64,000 bases of DNA from Hyphomonadaceae bacterium JAD_PAG50586_4 (GTDB taxonomy: Bacteria; Pseudomonadota; Alphaproteobacteria; Caulobacterales; Aquidulcibacteraceae). Within the stretch, counting starts at the first letter, position 1. Each line of letters opens with the position of its first letter. The position numbers and the translations under genes were made by a program. The DNA is taken from the NCBI GenBank assembly GCA_023242925.1, contig CP096134.1, positions 744,001 through 808,000 on the forward strand. The letters are read 5' to 3'. The notes below the pieces were generated by a model, which had not been told where the DNA came from, did not search any database, and worked only from the letters and a program-made list of their open reading frames with translations. Positions 25,923-34,468 of this stretch are shown piece after piece.

Positions 25923-28058
25923 GTGGCGCTTCGCAAATTCGCATTCAATGTGGCGTCGCTGACGCTTGCGCGCGGTTTGCAAACCGTTGCGAGTATTGTC
26001 GCGATCCCGATCCTGGCGCGCTTTCTGCAGCCCAGCGAATTCGGCCTGATCGCGCTGGCGATGCCGTTCATCTTGTTTTGCATGGCGATTGGCGACGCGG
26101 GTTTAGGTCAGTCGCTGGTGCGTGTGAACCAAAGCGAGACTGTGGTCTGGTCGAGCGCGTTTTGGTTGATCATGGCCTTGAGTGGCGGGTTGTCACTCTT
26201 CGTTCTGGCGCTGGCGTGGCCGTACGCGATTGCGTTTGAGCACCCGGAAGTGGCGCCGATCGTGGCGGTATTGGCGATCTCGCCCTTCCTGCAGGGGCTG
26301 ACGGCGCTGCCGGTGGCGGAATTGCAGCAGCGCGAGCGTTTCCAATTGCTCGCAGCGACCGAAGTGATCGCATCGTTTGCGGCGCTGGTGTCGGCTTTAG
26401 TGCTGGCTGCGACGGGCGCGGGCGTGTGGGCGCTGGTTTCGCAAGCTACGCTTTATTGGGTGGTCAAGGCGATCGCTATCCTTTTCGCGTCGAGCTTTCG
26501 GCCGAAGCTTCAGTTCGCGGTGTCGGCGCTGGAGGGGCATTTTACCTTCAGCCGCGACTCCGCGATCGGCAATCTGGTGGCGTTCTTCAACCGCCAGATT
26601 GATCCGCTGGTGATTGGTAGAATGATGGGCGCTACGCCGCTCGGCCTCTATTCGATGGCCAATCGCTTGGCGATTTTGCCGGCGCAATTGTTGGCGGCGC
26701 CGGCGCAGAACACGCTCTATGTGAAGATGGTGGCGCTGCGCCACGATATAGCAGCCTTGCGCGATCTGGTGCTGATCTCGTCGCTGGCCGTGGCGATCTT
26801 GGTGTTTCCGCCGATGGCGATTGCATCGGTATCGAGCCATTCCTTCTTCGTCGTGTTCTTGTCCGAGAAGTGGGCTGAAGCGGCGATTTTGTTCGCGATC
26901 CTGGCGCCGGTGGCGGCGATCCAAGTTGTTTCCACGATCTGGACGCCGATGCTGCTGGCCACGGAAAACACCACGCTGCGCTTGCGCATCGGCATTGAGA
27001 TGACAGTGATGTGGCTTGCGATCTTGCCGTTCGCGGCGATGTATGGGTTGCTGGCGGTCGTGATCGCGTATGTCGTCAGCTACACGGCGTTTTCGCTGCT
27101 CCGTTCCTACAATAAATTTCTGTCTCCCGTGCAGCTCAACGTCATCGACATGACGCGGAGCTTGGCCGCGCCGCTGCTGGTTTCGACCGGTGCGGCGCTT
27201 GTGCACCTTGGTGCTATGTGGGCTTTGCGTCTGCCGCCGCTCGGCGAGGTAGCCCTGGCGCTGGCGGAGATGGTGCTGGCGTTAGCGTTGCTGGTGCTGG
27301 TCTGTCGCAAAACGCTGAGGGCGCATGTCGGCCAGTTGCGTGCGTTATTTTCGGCCGCTCCCCCGCTTGCCGAGGGGGCGCGCGTGGCGTCGCCGATTAA
27401 GATCTACGTCTGGCCGCTTGATCCAACGGCGCCGGCCGCCGCAGGGGAGCTGGCGAGCTTGTCGGAGAAGGAAGCGGCGCGGATGGCGCGCTTCGTGTTC
27501 GACAAGGATCGCTTCCGCTTCGGGCAATCACATGCGCGCTTGCGGGCGTTGCTGGGCGCGCATCTGGGTGTGGCGCCCGCTGATTTGCGCTTCGCGGAGA
27601 ACGCGCACGGCAAACCTCTGCTCGTCGGCGGGCCGTTCTTCAATCTCAGCCATTCGCACAATCTGGCCGCGCTCGCGATGAGCGACGATCTCGATCTCGG
27701 CCTAGACATCGAGCATGTGCGTGCGATCGAAGGGCCGCAGATCGCGCGGCGCTTCTTCTCACCGCAGGAATGCTCAGCGCTCAACGCGTATGAGGGCGAG
27801 AATTACGAGAACGCTTTCTATCGTTGCTGGACGCGCAAGGAAGCCTACGTGAAGGCACAAGGTGAGGGCCTTGGCATTCCATTGGATTCGTTTGATGTGA
27901 CGCTAGATGCGGAAACGCCGCCGCGTTTGCTGCGCATTGATGGCGATGATGCGAGCGCTTGGAAGATGTGGGCGTTTAGCCCGGCGCCGAATTATCAGGG
28001 CGCGGTGGCGTTGCGCACGGCTGAGGCGATTTCGTTTGAGGTGATCACCTCCGCGTAA
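25923..28058 (+). CDS. Wzx-type polysaccharide flippase read through into an Sfp-type 4'-phosphopantetheinyl transferase
   Basis: One 711-residue ORF with two unrelated parts. Residues 1-470 form a MATE/MviN-like flippase with about twelve to fourteen helices (starts ALRKFAFNVASLTLARGLQT), the lipid-linked repeat-unit exporter. Residues from about 488 onward are a complete Sfp-type PPTase: IKIYVWPLD, FFNLSHSHNLAALA, LGLDIEHVRAI and RCWTRKEAYVKAQGEGL, with the Mg-binding D-x-E and the KEAY-K motifs. The PPTase would activate the carrier domains of the adjacent NRPS-PKS. A GTG at 27385 preceded by GAGGGGG could start the PPTase separately, and a one-base error in the C5 or G5 runs at 27359-27380 would separate the two genes. 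Confidence 0.82.
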   Translation: MALRKFAFNVASLTLARGLQTVASIVAIPILARFLQPSEFGLIALAMPFILFCMAIGDAGLGQSLVRVNQSETVVWSSAFWLIMALSGGLSLFVLALAWPYAIAFEHPEVAPIVAVLAISPFLQGLTALPVAELQQRERFQLLAATEVIASFAALVSALVLAATGAGVWALVSQATLYWVVKAIAILFASSFRPKLQFAVSALEGHFTFSRDSAIGNLVAFFNRQIDPLVIGRMMGATPLGLYSMANRLAILPAQLLAAPAQNTLYVKMVALRHDIAALRDLVLISSLAVAILVFPPMAIASVSSHSFFVVFLSEKWAEAAILFAILAPVAAIQVVSTIWTPMLLATENTTLRLRIGIEMTVMWLAILPFAAMYGLLAVVIAYVVSYTAFSLLRSYNKFLSPVQLNVIDMTRSLAAPLLVSTGAALVHLGAMWALRLPPLGEVALALAEMVLALALLVLVCRKTLRAHVGQLRALFSAAPPLAEGARVASPIKIYVWPLDPTAPAAAGELASLSEKEAARMARFVFDKDRFRFGQSHARLRALLGAHLGVAPADLRFAENAHGKPLLVGGPFFNLSHSHNLAALAMSDDLDLGLDIEHVRAIEGPQIARRFFSPQECSALNAYEGENYENAFYRCWTRKEAYVKAQGEGLGIPLDSFDVTLDAETPPRLLRIDGDDASAWKMWAFSPAPNYQGAVALRTAEAISFEVITSA

Positions 28059-29222
28059 GGTGTTGAGCTCGCGTCGAGCAACGCTTCGGGTTGGCTACGC
28101 AGATAGCGATTGAAGAAAGCGAGCACGTAAGCGTTGCGGATAGTTTGCGCACGCGCGGGCGAGAGCATGAGCCATTTGCGGGCGTTACTGGCTTGGCCAT
28201 ATTCGTCGGTCAACGCTTCATGCAGCGCGCCGCGTACGAGGAACGCGTAGGTGTCGTCATGTGCGGCGGCGCGCTCAGCTTCCAGCAACGCCATCTCACG
28301 CACGATCGCATACTCATAGCGGCGGCTCGAGGCGTCCCGTGGCGCCGATGGCGGTTCGAAATCGGCGAGTAATGTGAGATAGGGCGCCGCCGGGGGCTGT
28401 GTAGCGGCTTGGCCGAATAGGCTGCCGTCGAGATTGACGATTGCGCGGAAGCGCTGGTCCATGGTCGCGGCTTCGGCCGCGGTCGCGCCGCCAAACGAGA
28501 AGCCGAGGAATCCGACACGATCGAAATCAATACGCTCGCGCCAGGTTGCAGGCATGCAAGCTTGTAAGGCATCTAGCGTGGCGACGGCCTTTTGCGATCT
28601 CGAGGGTGACGCGGCGATCGGCGTTGGCGCGGGTTTGGGCGACGGATTCGGCGCTTGAGAGATCGATCGTAGAGGTGCGAACGCGCTCGTCGTCGACGTT
28701 TGCGTACGGCGTATCCTGCGCAATGTCATCGATGCTGACCACAACATAGCCGGCGCTTGCGAGCGTTGCGCGAAAACCTGGGTTCTCGGCGCGCGCGTTG
28801 CCCCAGCCGGGGGCGTAGAGAATAACGCGGATCGCGCCGAGCTCGGGCGATGGCGGCGCGGCAAACGCTTCGGCGCATGTGTTGGCCGAGGAGGCGCCCA
28901 CGCCAGGGCGGCTGATGTCGACGCGAATGCCACCGTCGAGTGCGAGACTGTAGTGGACGATCGGGTCGAGGCGCATGCGCGCCGGCCCGACGAATTGGCG
29001 GACCACTTCGCTCAGATGCACGGCGCCGCGCCAAGCGGGCATGATGGTGAGCACAATGAGCGCGCCGAGCGCCAGCGAGCTCCACGTGTGTAGCGCGCTG
29101 CGTGGCGCAATGCGCGCCGGCGAGAACCAGAGATAAGCGAGCGCGAGTGCGGCCAGCACGAAGAGCGAAAGCGGCCAGTACCGCGCGAGCAGACGCGCGA
29201 GATATCCGACCGTGTCGATCAC
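27995..29222 (-). CDS. Membrane-anchored alpha/beta hydrolase, frameshifted near 28590
   Basis: Begins at ATG 29222 with two or three membrane helices (LSLFVLAALALAYLWF; LALGALIVLTIMPAW), then a periplasmic alpha/beta-hydrolase fold like platelet-activating-factor acetylhydrolase/dienelactone hydrolase. The frame breaks in a TTTT run (28590-28593): removing one base joins RRVTLEIAK to AVATLDALQACMP. The nucleophile elbow is GFSFGG, Asp in IVNLDGSLFG. It overlaps the C-PCP-TE synthetase gene by 4 bases, so it is the last gene of the NRPS-PKS operon and may hydrolyse, transfer or release the product outside the membrane. Its tail overlaps the convergent PPTase. Confidence 0.77.
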
Positions 29223-31987
29223 TTAGGCGCTTTACGGCGCACCGCGTCGAGAAACACTTTCACGTGCGCGCCAATGGCGGGTGAATTGGCGTCGGACAAA
29301 ATCGTGGTGTGCGTGCCGATGGCTTCGCGCACTACGACATGGCCGTTAGCGCCGTCGCGCCAGCCGAGATTGTGATCGAAGAGGCGCCCGCGCGGCATCT
29401 GCTCGCTACGGAAAATGAGCAGCTCGCCCTCGGTTTCGGTGATCGTGAAGCGATTGCGCGCCTCAATGAGGATGTGGTGATACCAGGGTGGGTCAAAGCC
29501 CTCGGCCTGCTTTGGCGCGCTCTTAATCCAGCCAAGAGCGAGCGCGGCGTTGACGATCGCGCGGGTAAATTTAAAGCTCGTCGCCCACTCGCCGAAATTC
29601 ATCTCGCCGGAGGAGAATTTTTGCCAGCGTCTCGTGTGCGCGTCGAGGCGATCGGCGAGCGTGATGACTGTTCTGTTCCAGAACGGAAGATTGCGAGTGT
29701 AACCTGGCCGCCAAGCGTCATAAGCGATGACGGCTTCCACGACGTCACCCTGCGCCCGTAATTGGCGCGCGATTTCGATCGCGAGCAAACCGGCGACGCA
29801 CAGGCCCATGAGGACATATGGCCCGGTGGGATGCGCGGTCTTCAGCAGCTTCACGTAATCTGCGGCGATCGCTTCGAACGAGAGATAATCGGCTTCGTGC
29901 GCGGTGTTCGGGTGAAAGAGCTGCAGCGACGTCAGCGGCTGATCCGGGCCGAGTTGTTTGGCGAGGCCGTAATAGAGAATGGGATTGTCGATGGCGATGA
30001 TCGGCGTTTGGGCGCCGCCGCTCGTCAGTCGCACGACATGCCAATCATCCTCGGCTGCTGCGCTCTTCGGCTTACCTAGCTGCGACGCGAACTCGCGCAG
30101 GGTGGGGCCTTTGAAGAGCGAGATCGGATCGAGGCGCACGCCGAATTGGTCGTGCACCTTGGCGATCATCTGCACGGCGAGCATGGAATGGCCGCCGAGG
30201 TCGAAGAAATGCGAGTCCGGGCCGACCGCATCGACCTTCAGCACGTCCGTCCAAATCTTGCCGACGCGGGCGATGATGTCGGTATCGACGTCGCCGAGCA
30301 GCGCGCGGGCGAACCGGCGCGGCGCGGGGAGTGCTGCCTCGTCGATGGAGCCGTCGGCGCGGCGCGGCAGTGCGCGGATCACGCTGATGCCGGCGAGGGT
30401 CGGCTCGATGTGATCTTGTTCGAGCATCGCACGCAGCGCGTCGGGCAGCGCTTCGAGCGCTTCGAGCCTATCGGCGGCGGGCGCCACGAAGGCGAACGCA
30501 TCGGCGCCGCGCTTCAGCGCGTGTGCGTCGCTGACGCTGGCGTGTGCCTTCAGGCGATCGACGATTGGGCTCAGATCAATGACGGGCGCGCTGGTGACGG
30601 CGATGTCGCGTGCTGGCGCTTCCGGCAAGGCAGAGAGCTTGATGCTCGGGTCGGCGACGACGCGTTCCAGCGTCTCGCGCCAATGCTGCAGCAGGCTTTC
30701 GGCGGTTTGGGCGCTGTAGAGATCGGTGTTGTACTCGATCGACATGCGCCAACCGTCGTCGCGGCCGATCATTTGGAAGTTGAGGTCGTAGAACGCGCCC
30801 GGCGACGGCGAAGGCACGCCCTTCAGCGTGAATTTGTCATAGCTCGCGTCTTCCAGGAAGGCGCGCTGCAGGATGACATTGATGGCGATGAGCGGCGTGC
30901 GGCTGAGATCGCGCGCCGGGTTTAGCATCTCCACAAGCTTGTGGAACGGCATGCGCTGATTGTTGAGCGCATCGCCCATCGTGCCATTGGCGCGGCCGAG
31001 AAATTCCGTGAACGAGGGATCGCCTGAGGCATTCATACGCAGCACGAGATTGTTGATGAAGACGCCGATCAGGTTTTCCAGATCGACGTCCTCGCGGCCG
31101 GCCATCTGTGTGCCGATGGTGACGTCCGTCTTGCCGACGAAGCGCGAGAGCGAGGCGCCGATGATGGCGCAGCCGAAATTGAAGAACGAGCAGCCGAAGC
31201 GCTTTGGCGTTTCTTCCAGCGCCTTGCCGACTTCTGTCGAGAGCTTGGTGGTGACGATCGCGCCATTAGTGGTGCGGCGTTCGCCGCGCGGCTGATCGGT
31301 CGGCACCTCAAAATACGGCGCGCCGGTGAGCTGCTTTTTCCAATAGTCGCGTTCGGTCTGGAAGTCGCCGCTGTCGTAATATTCCCGAAGCCAGAGCGCA
31401 TAATCGCCGTACTGCAACGGGAGTTCGGGCAGGTTTGGCGCCGTGGATCGTAGCAGTGCTTCGATTGTCGTGCCGATCTCGCGGCCGAGCACACGGATGG
31501 ACCAGCCATCGAACACGGATTGGTGCACGCAGATCAGCAGCAGCGCGCGATCGTCTTCCATCTGCATCATCGTCGCGCGCAGGAGTGGCGGCGTGGCGAG
31601 GTCGAAGGGTGCGACGGCTTCTTGCTTGCCGATTTCGGTGGCGCGGGCTTCGCGCTGATCGAGCGGCAAATGCTGGAGATCGATCAGCGTGAGCTTGAAA
31701 TTCACCTGCTCCATCGGCTCTTGCATCGGAACGCCGTCGATGCCGACGAAACGTGTGCGCAGTGATTCATGGCGCGCGATGATTTTCCGGAACGCTTGCT
31801 CGACGATCGCCGACGGCACACGGCCCTTCAATTCCCAACGCACGGCGATGTTCAGCGCCGGATTGCCCGGCTGCATCTGGTTTAAGAACCAGCAGCGCTC
31901 CTGTGCAGGTGTGCACGGAAGCAGCATGCGCCCGTCTGTGACGGGCGCTGTTTCTGGCTGATTGGGATCGTCGGCGATGTGGCTCAT
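29219..31987 (-). CDS. NRPS terminal protein: condensation - (A remnant) - carrier - thioesterase
   Basis: A 922-residue synthetase. Residues 20-450 form a condensation domain whose active motif reads HQSVFDG: His155, but Gln156 where the catalytic second His is expected. Residues about 460-545 contain only what looks like the C-terminal subdomain of an adenylation domain (LPRRADGSIDEAALPAPRR); the ATP-binding core is absent. A carrier follows with FFDLGGHSMLAVQM (Ser601, the phosphopantetheine site), then a thioesterase with MGLCVAGLLA (Cys730 in the nucleophile position) and a His in IGTHTTILS. It should accept the chain from the upstream Gly module and release it, perhaps onto an unusual acceptor. 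It is 6 bases downstream of the PKS-NRPS gene. Confidence 0.85.
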   Translation of the reverse strand: MSHIADDPNQPETAPVTDGRMLLPCTPAQERCWFLNQMQPGNPALNIAVRWELKGRVPSAIVEQAFRKIIARHESLRTRFVGIDGVPMQEPMEQVNFKLTLIDLQHLPLDQREARATEIGKQEAVAPFDLATPPLLRATMMQMEDDRALLLICVHQSVFDGWSIRVLGREIGTTIEALLRSTAPNLPELPLQYGDYALWLREYYDSGDFQTERDYWKKQLTGAPYFEVPTDQPRGERRTTNGAIVTTKLSTEVGKALEETPKRFGCSFFNFGCAIIGASLSRFVGKTDVTIGTQMAGREDVDLENLIGVFINNLVLRMNASGDPSFTEFLGRANGTMGDALNNQRMPFHKLVEMLNPARDLSRTPLIAINVILQRAFLEDASYDKFTLKGVPSPSPGAFYDLNFQMIGRDDGWRMSIEYNTDLYSAQTAESLLQHWRETLERVVADPSIKLSALPEAPARDIAVTSAPVIDLSPIVDRLKAHASVSDAHALKRGADAFAFVAPAADRLEALEALPDALRAMLEQDHIEPTLAGISVIRALPRRADGSIDEAALPAPRRFARALLGDVDTDIIARVGKIWTDVLKVDAVGPDSHFFDLGGHSMLAVQMIAKVHDQFGVRLDPISLFKGPTLREFASQLGKPKSAAAEDDWHVVRLTSGGAQTPIIAIDNPILYYGLAKQLGPDQPLTSLQLFHPNTAHEADYLSFEAIAADYVKLLKTAHPTGPYVLMGLCVAGLLAIEIARQLRAQGDVVEAVIAYDAWRPGYTRNLPFWNRTVITLADRLDAHTRRWQKFSSGEMNFGEWATSFKFTRAIVNAALALGWIKSAPKQAEGFDPPWYHHILIEARNRFTITETEGELLIFRSEQMPRGRLFDHNLGWRDGANGHVVVREAIGTHTTILSDANSPAIGAHVKVFLDAVRRKAPK

Positions 31988-31993
31988 CGGGAT

Positions 31994-34468
31994 TTATGTC
32001 CGTTGGCGGCGCGCACCGCCGCGGAAGTCGCGCAGCGAAGGCCGAGTGGAAGCGGCTTCTTCGCCGGAGGCCATGCGCTCGGCCAGTTCGGCCAATTCAG
32101 CGACGGTCGGGTGACGCATCACGTGCTTGGCTTCGAGGCCGATGCCTTGGTCGATCATGCGCGCGGCGATGCGGAAGAGCGTCAGGCTGTCGGCGCCGAG
32201 CGAGAACATATTGTCGTGGACGGAGATCGCGGGGATCTGCAGTACGGCTACGCAGATGTCGGCAAGCTTCTGCTCCATGGCGTTGCGCGGGGCGACAATG
32301 GTACGCTCGGGCAGCGTTGCGGTGACGTCCGGCTCCGGCAACGCTTTGCGGTCGAGCTTGCCGTTCGCCGTGAGCGGCAGCGCATCGAGCGCCATCCACA
32401 TGGTTGGGACCATGTAGTCGGGCAATTGCGCGGCGAGCGTGTCGGTGAGTTGCTTGGCGTCGAGTGCAGCACCTTGGTTCAGCACGACATAGCCGACGAG
32501 GCGGGGCGTGTCGCCGCCACGTAGTGCAGTGGCTGCGGCGTTGACGCCCGGCGCTTTGCGCAGCGCGGTTTCAATGTCTTCGAGTTCGATGCGGAAGCCG
32601 CGCAGCTTCACCTGGTGATCGCTACGGCCGAGCAATTGGATGTCGCCATTTGCGAGGCGGCGGCCAACATCGCCCGTATTGTAGAGGCGTTGCGCGGCGC
32701 GGCCCGGCAAAGTCACGGTGCGGAACGCGCCGGCGGTAAGGTCGTCGCGCTTGAAATAGCCAAGCGCCAGACCATCGCCGCCGATATAGAGCTGACCCGT
32801 CACGCCGATGGGCGCGAGTTGATCGTTTGCGTCGAGGATGAAGAGCTGGGTGTTGTCGATCGGCTCACCGATCGTGATCGGCTTGCCATTTTCAACGCGG
32901 GTGCACGATGACCAAATCGTTGTTTCGGTCGGGCCGTACATATTCCAGAGGTCGGCGCCGGTCGCAGTGAGCGCATCGGCCAGATCGCGCGGCAGCGGTT
33001 CGCCGCCGCACAGCATCTTGAGGCCAGCACGTGGCTTGAAGCCGGCTTCCATCAACATGCGCCAGAGCGACGGCGTGGCTTGCACCACTGTGGCGCCGAC
33101 ATTGTTGACCAGGTCGACCAAGCCGAAGCCGCCGCGCACGACGTCACGGTCGGCGATGACGACACGGCCGCCCTTGATCAGCGGCAGATAAAGTTCGAGG
33201 CCGGCGATGTCGAACGAGATCGTCGTCACGGCCACGAGCACATCGCTCGCTTCAAAGCCAGGCTTCTTCGCCATCGAGAGCAGGAAGTTGACGACCGCGC
33301 GATGGGGCACGGCCACGCCTTTCGGCACGCCGGTGGAGCCCGAGGTGAAGATCACATAGGCGGCGCGCTCCGGATCGCCGAGCGCAGGCTCGATGACGCT
33401 TTCAGATTCTTGCGCGATCGCGGCCGCATCCTGATCGATGCGGATGATTTTCACGCCGGCCGGTGCGAAGGTGGCGGCGATGTCGTTGTTGCAGACGATG
33501 GCGGCGACGTCAGCGGCTTCCACGGTTTGGCGCAGGCGCGCGGCCGGGTGCGTCGCGTCGAGCGGCACGTAGGTGTGGCCGGCCTTCATGACGGCGATCA
33601 AGGTCGCCAGCATGTCGATGGAACGGTCGGTGGCGACGGCGATGCGTTGGCCGAGGCCAGGCGCGGACTTACGGAAGTGACGTGCCAGCTGGTTGGCGCG
33701 CTTGTCGAGCGCCGCATAGGTGATGCTCTCGTCGCCGCACATTGCGGCAATGGCGTCCGGCGTCTTCGCGGCTTGTGCGGCAATCAGATCATGGACGAAC
33801 GCGTCAGTCGGAAAGCCGGCGCGCGTGTCGTTTAGCGCGTCGATCAGCCAATTGAGTTCACTCGGGCCGTGCATCGGCAGTTCGGCGACCTTGAGGCTCA
33901 TGTCGGCCGCGAGTGCGGAGAGGATCGCCCGATAATGGCCGACCCAGCGCTGGATCGTGGCGGCGTCGAACACGTCGGTGTTGAAGTCGCAATCGATACG
34001 CAGGCCGTCGTCGGACTCCACGACGTTCCAGAATATGTCGAAGTTCGAGAACGCTTTCGGGTTCGGTGCGATCGCGACTTTCAGGCCGCCGAATTCGACA
34101 CCATCGGCTATGCGCTCGAGGTTGAACTGGATTTCGGTCAGCGGCAGGCGGTTCGGGTCGCGCTTGACGCCGAGCTTTCGCACCAAAGTGCCAAAGGTGA
34201 AGTCCTGGTGCTCATACGCGTCCAGCACTTGCTTCTTGGCGTTCTGGAGATGCGTGGCAAACGGCGCTTGCGCGTCGAAGGCGGCGCGGATCGGCAGGAA
34301 GTTGACGGCGTGACCGACAAGGATTTCGCCGTCGAGGAGGCTTTGCCCAGCCGTCGGCACGGCGACGACAACGTCATTGGCGTTGGCGAGGCGGCCCATC
34401 ATCACTTGCAGCGTGGCCAGCAGGGTCGCGAACAACGTGCACCCTTGCTTGGCGCCGGCCTTCTTCAC
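31994..34468 (-). CDS. NRPS module, 3' part: end of condensation domain, glycine-type adenylation domain, carrier
   Basis: An 824-residue reading frame that continues the protein encoded at 34374-40007 after a frameshift near 34495. It opens in the middle of a condensation domain (GCTLFATLLATLQVMMGRL), then a full adenylation domain: AYVIFTSGSTGVPKGVAVPH, NMYGPTETTIW, LGRSDHQVKLRGFRIEL and LTANGKLDRKALP. The specificity residues I extract are D-I-L-Q-L-G-M-I-W-K, close to the known glycine code. The carrier is MFSLGADSLTLFRIA. The GTG at 34468 is only the first possible start after the break. It would be the second module of the line. Confidence 0.86.
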   Translation of the reverse strand: MKKAGAKQGCTLFATLLATLQVMMGRLANANDVVVAVPTAGQSLLDGEILVGHAVNFLPIRAAFDAQAPFATHLQNAKKQVLDAYEHQDFTFGTLVRKLGVKRDPNRLPLTEIQFNLERIADGVEFGGLKVAIAPNPKAFSNFDIFWNVVESDDGLRIDCDFNTDVFDAATIQRWVGHYRAILSALAADMSLKVAELPMHGPSELNWLIDALNDTRAGFPTDAFVHDLIAAQAAKTPDAIAAMCGDESITYAALDKRANQLARHFRKSAPGLGQRIAVATDRSIDMLATLIAVMKAGHTYVPLDATHPAARLRQTVEAADVAAIVCNNDIAATFAPAGVKIIRIDQDAAAIAQESESVIEPALGDPERAAYVIFTSGSTGVPKGVAVPHRAVVNFLLSMAKKPGFEASDVLVAVTTISFDIAGLELYLPLIKGGRVVIADRDVVRGGFGLVDLVNNVGATVVQATPSLWRMLMEAGFKPRAGLKMLCGGEPLPRDLADALTATGADLWNMYGPTETTIWSSCTRVENGKPITIGEPIDNTQLFILDANDQLAPIGVTGQLYIGGDGLALGYFKRDDLTAGAFRTVTLPGRAAQRLYNTGDVGRRLANGDIQLLGRSDHQVKLRGFRIELEDIETALRKAPGVNAAATALRGGDTPRLVGYVVLNQGAALDAKQLTDTLAAQLPDYMVPTMWMALDALPLTANGKLDRKALPEPDVTATLPERTIVAPRNAMEQKLADICVAVLQIPAISVHDNMFSLGADSLTLFRIAARMIDQGIGLEAKHVMRHPTVAELAELAERMASGEEAASTRPSLRDFRGGARRQRT

